Shown: positions 12,901-24,890 of the stretch, one piece after another
How positions within the stretch are numbered: the first letter of the stretch is position 1
Layout: each line of letters opens with the position of its first letter
DNA from: Trichoplax sp. H2
Taxonomy: Eukaryota; Placozoa; Uniplacotomia; Trichoplacea
Reading direction: 5' to 3'
Assembly: GCA_003344405.1 (NCBI GenBank)
Contig: NOWV01000005.1
Location: forward strand, 930,001-994,000
DNA: 64,000 nt
Position numbers and translations under genes: made by a program
The notes under the pieces: generated by a model
What the model was told of the DNA's origin: nothing
Databases searched by the model: none
Seen by the model: the letters and a program-made list of their open reading frames with translations, nothing else

Positions 12901-15900
12901 GGTTATTACACGGCCTGTATATCTCTTTGTAAAGAAATTTCCTAAAATAATTTAGAAACTCAATAAAGATATATTCGCAATGATACAAAATTGCTTCCAT
13001 TTGAAATTTTTACATCTTTGGGTCTCATAGATGATATCATTAAAACAAGTATAAAGTCTAAATGCTATGGTACGATGCAAAGGTTGCTATCAACTTTATC
13101 TTTACAGTCTCTCAATATATCTATTAATGCTTAAGATAAAATAATAAAAAGTCTATGTAAAAGTTGCTATTATACAGAAAGGCTATAAAAAAAATTAACC
13201 TTGTGTATGTTTCAGGTTATATGTAAAGAGCAACTACAGCAATAAAAATGCCAATGAGATATACGGGAAACAATTTAAAAAATCAGCTTTTATAGTATCG
13301 TATTATTGATGTATTATCGGTTGGAAGGCTAGAAACTGCAATTTTATAGGGGATAGAATCACATTTTGACACGTAGTTTACTCCATCTATTGCATGGGAG
13401 AGTCCTTCATAAAAATTTAGCCTGTAAGGGAAATTATGAAAGGTTAAGAACTAATAGAGAAAGGAGCTTACAAAAATAAGAGCTTCCCATTTTAGTAGCC
13501 TTTGATAGAACGCACCATAATTTTACCGGAACATCTTAAAGAGTAGCTAGGTAGACAATAGTTTGCAATGTCGCATTCTATGCTATTCGTAAGAGAGCGC
13601 GAATGTAAATAATTATTGGATGGTAACTGAGTTCTCCATTGATGTCTGTCCAGTTGTTGGTGCTCTGTTCCTAAAATATAAAGTTGCGAACGATCCTATA
13701 AAGTTCTGGCGTTGAAATTATAGCATTAGTTGCAGAAGCGATAAACTGATTTGATTGATAATCTTCTTGATATACTTAGTGATTTTCTTAACCATGTTTG
13801 CTATAGTACTGCATAAAATTTTCAACAATACAAAGCTTCAGTGTTGAGTGCGTGGACGATCATCTAGATAGCCTTCACATACTGTATCGTATTATATTCG
13901 ACGTTTCTTTTCTAGGATATTTTTATCATCTATCTATACCATAGTAGTTGGTAACCCGACTTTCGTTGATTTTTTTAGCAGTTCCATAGCGAATATTAAT
14001 ATATAAGTATCATCAAGCGATAATTTTCGTTCATCTAGTTCAAACAATGCGCAATTTTGGGGTTATACTGAATGTAAAGACAGTAACCAAGCAGTTATAC
14101 AACAATATATAAAATTAATTCGATAACACTTAAATACCTACTAATTAGAAACAGTATTGGGCCATCCAATGATTGTAATCCGTAGCAACATGGCGAGAGA
14201 ATAGTAAGTTACTAATATTAAAGTATTACTTATTGATATGAACTTTGCATGATTTAGTTCGCCCCAAAGTGAAATTGTGATCAATTTAGAGTTAATTTGG
14301 ATTTATGATTGGTTCTATAAAAAAATTCAGCAGCTTCCTATTAGCTAAAGTAGTAACCTTCTAGCCATTTGATCATTCGACGACTTAGGGTATTTGATTT
14401 CAGTACAAAAATGTAGATAATTGGTTAATAACGTAATTGCTACTCGAGAATTTCGGTTTCTCATTAACGAACTGATCATGAAGTATTTTCTTTCTAGAAT
14501 TAATTTAATTCCGAAATAATGTCAAGTTTTATCGAAAGTTTTTCAAGATTTCATTCTGTTCAGTAATTTGATTCTCATCATGTTAATCATCGAAAATTAC
14601 TTATGACTCTAAGCTTCCTCATCTAAGATTACGATCGCCCTAAACTACGCTGCAATTTACTTAATTCCTTACTAATTATTATGCCAATACATTCCAACCT
14701 ACTGTAATTTCCCATATCTACATGATATGACATAACAATGATATGTATTTCTAGTTTATAGTTGTGATTAGCTTTTCAGGAATGGGTTATAGCATGGTAG
14801 ATTTGCTGCAATCCTGATCAGGAGTATATTAAATCAAGATTTAGATATCTTTTAAAAGTGATTGAAAATGGCTTTTGGACTAATTTATAAAATATTACCG
14901 ATTGGTTGATAATTGCTATTACGGTATTAAGAAAGATACTAGTTAAAATACAAATGTAATCTAGTGATAAAAAATAATGATAACTGATTTGATAGCCGAA
15001 GAAATCTGTCTTTACAATAGGTATACGAACTATCTTATGATTTGGAGTCGTAAAATATGATTTATTTTTTAATTTTTGGGAATTTTATTTATTCTTACCT
15101 TATTGCTTAACCGATCTTGATAAAGTTTCGCAACTTTTTAATAAGGCTCTAAAGCCATCATCCATATGGAGTAACGGCATTTAGCTATCATTATACTAAG
15201 TATACAGTATAAATACTGTGATGGAGGATTCGATATCTCGGAGGATTGAGATTTAGTTGCCATTTACAATTAGCACACCAAAAGTTGTATAAAAGTTATA
15301 CTTTATTTTAAGTAGTAAAGTAAGTACAGTGAGGTAGTTACGGTAGACCAGCGTGCAAGCTGTTGTGAGTAACGTGTGAAGTTGTACCAGGAAACTAACG
15401 ATTTCTGATGTGGAAAACGGCGGTATTTATAGTTTAAAGATAGAGTACATGCAGAGAATAGGATAGTAGAATTAAATACAACATATGCCATAACATGTTA
15501 CAACATAGCTGATGATTATAGCAAACAGCGAGTACTGTAATAACTAAATACAGTAGCCTATATACGAATGTGAAGTAAGCGGACTGTAAATATGTCTAAA
15601 TATAAGAGCAAAGCAGCATGTCTATATTTAAGAGTAGAATATAGTTACAGAATATTCTAAATACCCTGCAAGTACCTGCATTGAGTAATTATCATAATTT
15701 ATCCAGATAGTGTAGTATGAGGTAAGGTTTTAAGCTTTAGTTTGACGCCAGATCTTAATGATGTCTGCCTTCCCTGCGCCTGTTTTTGCTAAAATAACCG
15801 CTGTAGCTTATTTTAATCTTTAGGGACGATATATTAATATAAATTTATTAGAAAAGCTAGTTATTTGATGTTCTCGTACAGCAAATTTTAGCTGGCAATA

Positions 15901-18900
15901 GGTGAGTGATCAAAATAACTCGAAAATCTTGTTTGTAAAGTCGGAATTAAACTGTCTTTTTCTGATTTTATTTTTCAAGATCAGCATGGCTGGAGGTAAT
16001 TATCGATGTACATTGTGCTCCTATAAGAGCGAAACAATTTTCTGCGCGATTAAAAGGGAGTTATTACAGTAATTATACCTAGCGCTTAAAAAATATTGAT
16101 TACTATTGCATCATAATCCTTTAGCTGTAAACTAATCGTATAGACCGATTCTGAACTGCGATGAAGTACCGTGTAGAATTTGAAGTTGTTATCTATAATT
16201 CCTATTAGACTTAAGTTATGGTACCTAAATGTGCGTTAGCAGTTCAGAAAAGTCAGCGGAAAATCACCAGCTTTGATGTTTACTTGAATGTTATACATTT
16301 TATAATACGATTGTGGCGGATATCGGATTTCAGTAGTAAGTGAAGAAGTTAAAAAATTGAGATCGTATAGAACTTGTGTTCCAGGCATCTGAATTGGAGC
16401 TTATTAACATAATTGTTTGTATTTACTTACAAATCTACTACTGTATCAGCAAACTTCCTCATTCCAAGCTTTACAACAACTCATTAATAAATATTAGTTA
16501 AATTTAAACAATAAGAAATTATCTAAATAATTCATTCTAGTCGTTAGCTAAGTTAAATACGATAATACTTTTTAATTAATTAAGATTTTATTTGATTGTT
16601 AACCCTATACCACAGCCAAATTATGCATCTCTCTTGCCCTGTTATATGCAAAGAATTAAATCGCTGACCTTGACAGCAACTGCAAAAGTCAGTTCATAAA
16701 TTACTTTTGTACTAGGATTCTGAAACGTATTAAAAATGCTTGGATCCTTATGATTGCTGTGTTGCTCTGTATTATAATCAGTAAATTTGTGCTTGTATGA
16801 GCTATACTATTAATTTTGGAGCATGGTTTCCAGGTTTGCTTTTGCAATAATTATACCTAGTTATAATTCGAAAAGACAGTATTTTTTACATATTTGACAA
16901 AAGAAAGCACGCACTAAACAAAATTACGGTAAATTACTCTTTTCCGATATCTCAAATGTATTGCCTATTTCTCCTTCAGCGTTTGGCGACTAGCAATAAC
17001 CTACTCCACTGTAATGAATAGCCTTATCATGTGTGATTCCACCTGCCAGTTACTCTACTTATGACCATTTTCATATTTTTTAAAGTAAAACGATTTTAAT
17101 GTTATCAATTATCTTGTATGTTTTCTTTTTGGATAAATGATTGTTAAAAAATTAATTTTATGGCTCGAAATCAACTAGAAAATCCTTTTCTTTGAGTCTT
17201 TTATGAGCCAAATAACTTTTTATTGGCTTTGTATTTACACCTAACGCTAACCGGTATATTCTTTGGTGAACAATTCTTTACTGGCAAGAGAAATATCGTA
17301 CAGAAAACGTTGATAAAAATATTGATAATTAATCCTACCGAAAATGCTTGTATTAAGTTTACTGTTTAGCGGCGAATAACTAGAAATAATAAATTTATAG
17401 TGTTTAATTAACAAATGCAGTGTGGACGCATGCACATACGTCCATATAGGTGTACATATATAGACGTCTAAGGTGTAATAATATGGAAGCAATGTTTTTT
17501 ATTTATTATAAAGTCATTTTATGGGTTTTACGTCTAAAGCGGCAAATTTTATTAAATATGTCGATGGATGTTAGACTCACTAGGCTTAAATAATTAAAAA
17601 AGTTGTTTAACTATGATCGCTTTTCAATTGCGTAAAGGATATACTGACAATAATAACATTACAAAGGCTGTCATGCATGAATATGATGTGCACTAATTCA
17701 TGCAACTAGGGTTATGCCTCGCTTTTTAGTAATGAACTTCCGCGTCTATAATTAATCAAACAGCCACCACTTCAATACAAGCCCTGTTAAAAAAATATAC
17801 AGACATATAGAAGTGAAATTTATTGTTAAATCTTGTCGAGATTATTTACTACCATTATTACTTTTGAAATGGAAACGTCTTAAATATTATAGACCGATAG
17901 ATTGAAGTAATAGTAGTAAAAAGTATTTGCGTTTAATTAAGTTCAATGATATACGGTATTATACTCCGTTAATATAAAATTGTACTGGCTTGGGTTGTTT
18001 ACAACTTTGGATAAAAGTTGATTGATAATTGTAAAGACAATGGTGAAGTATAAATACAATACTGTGCCCATCTATTGCACTATTAAATAATATTGGCATC
18101 ACACTGCGTTTCTGCTTTTTCACTATAAACTTCAAATTGTCCTTTGTTTTCAATCTCTAGTAATTCAATAATAATAGCATAAAACTTAGCACCGGCTACT
18201 ATAGTAGAGTGAATATACTTAACGGAATAATAATAATGTGAAGATGACAGAAAAAATGATAACGTTAGAAAAAGTTTGCATAATCCGACTATAAGATGAC
18301 CGATTGATCGTTTGCAAATCAAGGCGATAAATAATTCTTCTAAACTAGAAATCATGATGCAACTCTAGCTCGACATATATAAAAGCAACATTAGCACTAA
18401 ATAATAATCTGTTGTATTCTTTTTAAGCGTGATAACTATTATTCAAGTGTATCCTTTCAAATGATAATCAACAATACGAGATGATAGAACTAACTGTGAA
18501 ATCACATGGTAGGCCAAGGTCTAAATTAACATATTCAGAAAAGACATAAGCAAGGCAATGCATTCATCAGTTCTACAGGATATTATAATCATCAGTATTA
18601 TCTTGACAGAATATGAATATTGAGTAATTGGATCGTAAGTGGATTCTATAGGATTTTCCAGGATGTTGTAATAGTTTTTATTATTTATTCTTAAGTGAAT
18701 TTTAGAAATTTACCATAAAAACTAGCAAATGCATAGCTAGGTAAATAACTGTGATTTGATTAATCAGGTCGAATAATGTGGCCATAAGAGGAGATTTAAG
18801 ATCCGTGTTTATAATAGCGATCATTTTCTTTCACGAGGAATAAAATACAAAAACAGATTCTTGCCGTGAAATAAAATTAGATTCAAGTAAAAATCAAGTA

Positions 18901-20082
18901 AATCAAGTAAAAATGATGCTCTTCACTCTCGATGATGCTATAATTATCTATTTAAGGCAAAAACTATATTAGCAATATGCAATTCTTATAATCTACAATA
19001 CAATATACTTACTGTAGTGTTCAAATTGTTATCTAGACGTCGAATCGACTCTATTGCTTTATATAGTAACATTGATGATTTAATTAAAGCCACTATAAAC
19101 GATTAGATCAACAGTAAAAGTAGGTTCAGTAGTCCCATTTCCACACAGTATCTATTATTGTATGGTCACGTTTTTTTAAGTATTAAAGGCAGTAGTTTAG
19201 ATTGACAATATTACTACAATAGCTTTGATCATCAATAGCACTTGAAATATTTGCCCAACCCTCTTTTATCTTTGGTAATAACCACTGCGCCATCGCTGTA
19301 GCGTTGACGTAAGAGGATAAATAGGTTAGCCGAAAGAGTATTGAGGCAGTCCAGTAGGTAAATTCCTCATTGCAAGCGGACCCAAGCAAAGCAAATTGGT
19401 AAGTTGGCTTTGTGCCGTAGGTAACTATCAACTGCCGCAGTTATAATATTGTTGCCAGGATACTTGTTGAAGTTGATTTGTCCGCTATAAATTAGGATTT
19501 TTGAGCAGTGATAAAATTAAAACGAATGCGGAACTACAACATCAATCATTTTAGAATAACAATTTATACATTCAATGGGTGCGATAGATGTAACTTGATT
19601 AAGTATTACGGTAGTAGGAAATTTGGATACTATAAAATCACATTTTGCATTTATGATATCTGAAAAAAAAATGGAAGGTATTCCAATAAGTTGACCATAT
19701 CATCAATAAAAGATGTTCAATATACTGTAGTAGATTAAATAAAGTAAGCAAAAAATATATATATATGGAAATGCAAGATCAGATGAGACAACTTGATGTC
19801 TTTTAAGTAGATAAATTTTTAAAAATTAAGCGCATAAAATGCATAGCTTGACATATTGTTTAATTGAGTATTATAGCTGAGAGGATGATGATACTTAATA
19901 AACCGCGTATTTTAACGACTTACTAGTATTTGTAATTAAAAGTGGCTAATTATACACGTAGATAAATAGATTTCAAATCGTTCATACTTTACTTCCGTGT
20001 ATTTTTTCCATTAAGCTAAAGAAGTATCCTATCAAGTTGATCGTTTGCGGGCATATACTGTGTACACATACAAGATATCATT
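6978..20082. other. Long gene-poor interval
   Basis: About 13 kb of AT-rich DNA with no gene I can support. Open frames of 60 to 90 codons occur on the minus strand near 15.3, 17.3, 18.1 and 19.3 kb. They begin without ATG or have the Phe/Ile/Tyr/Asn-rich composition expected of AT-rich noncoding DNA, and they lack recognisable domains. Between 9.78 and 10.93 kb several short minus-strand stretches look coiled-coil-like but are broken by stops (see findings). A copy of a dispersed repeat lies at 15538-15665. Confidence 0.6.
15538..15665. repeat. Dispersed repeat, copy 1
   Basis: About 128 bases that align without gaps to 39873-40000 with roughly 90 per cent identity by eye. Sequences on both sides are unrelated, so this is a dispersed rather than segmental repeat. 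No terminal inverted repeat was seen. Confidence 0.75.
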
Positions 20083-23000
20083 ATGAGAAAGAAGCCAAGA
20101 CTTAGTGAATTCATTAAAGAAAAATTGGAAGCTCGAACTATTCCCGGTTTGGAATATATCGACAGAGATAAAATGGTATTTCGTATACCGTGGAAGCATG
20201 GTGCTAAGCAAGGTTATCAAATTGAAACCGACGGTGTTATCTATGTCGAATGGGCTAAAGTTACAAATAAGTACAGCAAGTATTATAATAAACCTAATGT
20301 ATGGAAGACCAATTTTCGATGTGCTATCAACTCATTGCCAGATGTGATTTGCCTGGATGATGAGCAAGATAAAGTTAATGGCAAATTAAGAAGTGATAAG
20401 GAATATCGTATTTTCCAGTTTGTCTCACCCGACAGAAAGCAAAGTAAGCTATTGGTATTTGCTAATAATTGGGATAGAATTAAAAAGAAGTGGAAGCAAA
20501 TATGAATTTTTTTAGTGCTTGTTCTAGATTACCTTAGCTGTAAATTTCTTTAGTCGATGTTAATTCAGTATTCGTCTTGATTAAAAATAAATTATGGTAA
20601 GTGTAATCTATACAGGAAAAAGGTATACTGATCTCTTCCGTGTTTAACCTTGTAGCAAAGGAACGGAACTGCAGAAATGGCTTCAAGGTGAAATCTCAAA
20701 AGCAAAATATTGACTCTTCACGTTCAAGAAAGGTAATTCGTTATTTACAGTATTCTTGCTAAAAAGCAACATGCAGTTGTTTTAAAGCTAATTTACTAAT
20801 GTTGATATCACTCATCACTAATGTAATATACGTTGATGCCTATACGTGTATATGATGTATACTTGTTATACTTTATTGCTGGGTTATCACGAGTGGCTGG
20901 TTATAAAGCCATTTCGATTTCCAATATTGAGATACAAATTGGAGTGTGCTGTTGGTAGCTGATAACATGATTTTACGGTAATCTAGTTGAAAAAGAGATA
21001 GAGCCGATCCAACCTTATTGATTTTTAATCATAATCGATTGCAAAAGCATTAGCTCTATTTCAACAACTTCAACTTCTTACCTATGAGAAATTTTATTCT
21101 TCATGTACACAATACGTAAACTATGGCTCATCGATAACAAGCATGACGTACTATTCGATTGGTTAGGAAAAGATGATTATTTCCTTATCATTTAGATTGC
21201 AGATTGCATCAACTCGCTGTGCTCCTTGCAATCATGATCAATTTTACACGTGTAGTCAGTCAATCAATGTCTTCATGAATCTTATTCAGTTTCTTCAAGT
21301 GATTCTCTCCCCAACTTATTTCAGTAAACAACCTCATCAAGATGTCGGGTGATCCTCCCCCCCCCCCAAAAAAAAAAAATTCGACCCGTGGCAAATTTCT
21401 CTGCAAAATATTGTGATCCATCCATGTCCATTATATCGGTCCGATCAATCTTTGATCGATGCAGTAAAATAAAGTACAGACATGAAGTAATTAATGGCTG
21501 TTGCTTCCATGATGAGTCAAAAAGAACCCTCTATTTGCGCCAGTATAGTTATTGGTGCGTTACCATGAAAAGATGGGTGAAATAGTGTTATGGAGAGCTA
21601 ATACCGTAAGTAGTGACTGAGTACCTTATACCTGAAAATAGTCACTGACAAAGAGCACTCTTTTCATGAATATTTTACGCGCAGCAATAAACACTTTTAT
21701 TCGACTTTTAATCCTAGTCATCGTATCATCCAAGACATGCATCATTGAAGCTTATTCTATCCTCTCCTCCTATCTATTCCTCTACCATCACATCGTTGCT
21801 CATGGATTTTTCTCTCTCTCTCTCTCTGGCTTTTTTTCCCTCCCTCATGACTCATTTTTGCATCGTCGCCTCTCCATTAGCGATTTACTTCCGCATACTT
21901 TCTGCAATCACCATTACAATAGCTGCCGCTCGCCACCATTACAATGCGGTACGCAAAAACAATAGTACTGGTACAGTACGGGTAATGTCAAGTTGGATGG
22001 TGTATTAGTCCGGTAGGCAGTACTACCTGCAGATCATTTGTGAACTCTGAAGTATTGGGGTTCAAGTTGATCGATGTTGCAGATACATAATTGCACATTG
22101 GCCGCCATCTCAACCAGTTGGAACCATATCCACCGGCGACAAATACAATAGCTTACTCTGGATTTCTTTGTTGCTACCGCTTGTTATTGTTATTGTTGAC
22201 ACAAATGCAATGGTCGCTTGGCTCCATGCCCTTACTGGATAACAGTCTAGAACCTATAGAGTAGACATTGATGTAGACAGAGCATTTTCAACAGACCTTG
22301 ATAGCAAACTAGCGCCTGCTGGTATAGATTTATGTGACATCCATTCTAAATTTTGTACAGTAGGCGTCATTAGCGGCCTAAATTGGCGTGATCAAACTGA
22401 AGTATTTCATGCTGCACCCTACACTCTCTTGATGACGTCACAACACTCTGAAGCAAGCACGTTTTCTCTTTTACACGAGCGGCATTGATACTGTATCATA
22501 TTGTGCCAGGTATTGCCTTCGCACTCTACTCGACTGCAAGTTAGCCGCTTGGAAAAGAAAAGACAATTTGATCCAAATCGTCACCGTTTTAAAATGAATT
22601 TAAATCTTATCATTGCCTTAATCTTGTTCACTGGACTACCATAAACTTCCTCAAACAGTGTGATAAACGAGTAATCTACTTGGGTATCCATTTATTTATT
22701 TATTATTATTATTATTGGAGGGGGACCCAGTTAGCATGATGAACAAGGTTAATCTAGAGTGCATACCCCACAGATAAACCTTATCTTCATCCCCCCAAAA
22801 AGACATCCTAGACTTTCCTAAATGAAGGGTAAGGGATTTATCAAGAAATCCAACTGAACAAGTAAAGCCTATAGTATTAAAGATATTCTGTCATAAAGAT
22901 GAAGGCAAGATCATTAAGGATAGATAGTGTTTATGGATAGAGTTAGAGTGTAGAGACGAAACACAGAGAAGTTAGCCTTGTTGGCACAGAGATTAATCTA

Positions 23001-24687
23001 CAGTACAATACTATACAGTTTACGTTATATTATTAGATACGCGTACAGTACACTGGACATACCAGTACTTGTATTTTTGGATAGAAATTGTGCCAATTCA
23101 TTTTTTTTTCTTCTTCCCAGTGAATAATGTCATGGTCATATCTATGATGTATCGCATCGTTTCTGATAATTACTACTAATAATAGAATTCGAATAGACTG
23201 CCATGGACTACTAAGCTACATCTAGTAGTCCATGGTGCTGCACTGTAAAAGAATTAATGAACGGTTAGATCGACTACTCGTATAGCGTATTCGAAAGAGT
23301 AGGCATGACTTATTCAATCCTAAACTATAGCATGTCTTGAGCATAATCGTCCGCGGACTACTTACATAATGAGTATAGACGCGTATAATAATAATAACGA
23401 AGTATGCAGAGCACGTACAATTAAAATTAAAATTATAAGAATTCACCGGATGATAAGAATATTATATTGATTTTATCTATTTTTCTTTCCTGGGAATAGG
23501 TCAAGAAAACCAAGAAGTATAAAATCCAGGAAACTCGTAATGTAGGCCAAAATATCAATGCGGATCTTGCACCAGTAAAAACCGAATCAGGTAATAATTC
23601 GCCGGATTTGTAAACGTAATCCTTAATCGATGGCGCAAATTAGTAACAATAGTAGGGTATTGCTTTTGCTCGTGGATGGTAGGGTAAATATTGATAACAG
23701 TAAACTTTTTTGAACCAGATTCGTCTGAAATAACCCATCTCAATTCTATCGAAGAACAACTTTATGATGTTTCAATAGCAACTACTGATATACACTTGCA
23801 AAATTCATTTAGCAACATGACTCCTGATTGGAATGATTGCAATCGAGGTTAGTATTAAAACCAAGTGACATTTGCGTGAATATTCGGAGTTAGAATTAGT
23901 ATTAGCAGATATCAAAATTCTTAGAGATAACACATAATTCAAATAATATGTTTCGGTGTACAGTATACTTACAAATAAAGTTCTTAGTTGGCCTCCGTTG
24001 TATCGATCAGTTGTAATTGGCACTTATGCGCCAATTCTTTTCTTCTATTAAAGCGCTGCCTACAGCATTTGACGGAGAGATTCGATTTGCTCATCAAGAT
24101 GATAATCAAGATGGAACATTTAGTTACCATGATAATACTGGTAAATACTTAACATTTCAGTAGAAATAACTCACTTACGAACATGATTGATAATCTATAG
24201 AGCTTTACTTATGCCGTACCTTACATTATTAGCAAGCAAGCAGTGGCAATTTACAGTATAATACGATACTGATAGTATAATATAAACTTGATCAAAACCT
24301 TTACGTGTGTTACAAATCTTTTTAATTTATAATTTAGATTCCTCTTATGATTCAACTATAAATGAAACGACAACGGTAAGAAACATACTGTCCATGTAGT
24401 ATTTGTATAGTCTAATTAATTAATTATTGGAAAATATTTACCAAGATACTACTTTGATAATGATATTCGATTGAATTCAGTCGTTCTCTGTTTTGACTAT
24501 ATAGATCGAGCCATTGTCATCAATACCAGCTTATCGGGAAATTCTATCCTATATAAGACCCAGTGAGAATTCCGATGATGGATATATACCTTTTGATGGT
24601 TACTCTCCTAGCGAATATAATTGTAGCTATCATTATCCAGTCTGTCTCCAAGGCCATAATACAAGTTTATGTCAAAGCGGATATTGA
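20083..24687 (+). CDS. IRF: Interferon regulatory factor (IRF1/2-like architecture), 6 exons
   Basis: Proposed exons: 20083-20454, 23500-23590 (or from 23506), 23719-23847, 24066-24140, 24338-24375 and 24505-24687, phases 0, 1, 1, 1, 0, giving about 295 residues. Residues 5-114 form the winged-helix IRF DNA-binding domain: PGLEYID, IPWKHGAK, the WKTNFRCAINSLPD recognition helix with Arg79 and Cys80, then an EYRIF strand. Of the conserved tryptophans, Trp37, Trp57 and Trp74 remain; three others are replaced by Phe10, Tyr25 and Tyr45. A Lys-rich stretch with a VKTE motif follows, as after the domain in IRF1/IRF2. The rest is rich in Ser, Thr, Asp and Tyr, activation-domain-like; no IRF-association domain is recognisable. 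An in-frame TGA precedes the ATG, supporting the start. The exon 1 donor (GTATTT) is of moderate strength, and an extra small exon inside the 3 kb intron cannot be excluded. Reading straight on instead stops after 140 residues. Confidence 0.85.
21357..21379. repeat. Poly-C/poly-A tract
   Basis: Eleven C followed directly by twelve A. Confidence 0.95.
21811..21827. repeat. (TC)n microsatellite
   Basis: About eight TC units after a short T run. Confidence 0.95.
22691..22716. repeat. TTTA/TTA microsatellite
   Basis: Tandem TTTA units pass into TTA units. Confidence 0.95.
23201..23235. repeat. Perfect 13-bp inverted repeat
   Basis: Arms 23201-23213 (CCATGGACTACTA) and 23223-23235 are exact reverse complements with a 9-base loop. 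Part of the arm recurs elsewhere in the window. Confidence 0.9.
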
Positions 24688-24884
24688 ATTATGCCCATGA
24701 TAAATTCTAACTTTATCTACACCATTTGGCGCACGTGATAACAACTCTACGATAAAAATTTCCGCTTAGCTTAATTAAATCTTCTCATTTCCCAGTAAAT
24801 GTAATTGTAGTGATATTAGGTCATTATGATATAAATCAACATTGGACTTCTACCAGCTTATTTAGATATAAATGTTGTGCTCTA

Positions 24885-24890
24885 AATAAA
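24885..24890 (+). promoter_or_regulatory. Polyadenylation signal downstream of IRF
   Basis: AATAAA about 200 bases after the IRF stop codon, the nearest canonical signal on that strand. Confidence 0.5.

Larger units (their letters stand above)
20455..23499 (+). other. IRF intron 1, about 3 kb, with simple repeats
   Basis: The intron between the DNA-binding exon and the rest of the IRF. From about 21.3 to 22.6 kb it is visibly less AT-rich than its surroundings and carries several simple repeats and one CRE-like palindrome (TGACGTCA, 22433-22440). A perfect inverted repeat lies at 23201-23235. Open frames here start or end at no plausible splice sites, so I do not call them genes. Confidence 0.6.

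Noticed and set aside
13440-13850. Minus-strand stretch with only a few stops and a protein-like look
   Set aside because: Runs of about 33 codons are expected by chance at this base composition, and no family was recognised.
19183-19431. 82-codon minus-strand frame, less AT-rich than its surroundings
   Set aside because: It has no ATG, no recognised domain and no partner exon; kept only as part of the gene-poor interval.
21666-21965. 99-codon ATG frame in IRF intron 1
   Set aside because: Its hydrophobic and Ser/His-rich content comes from a TC repeat and AT-rich sequence, with no domain and no splice partners.
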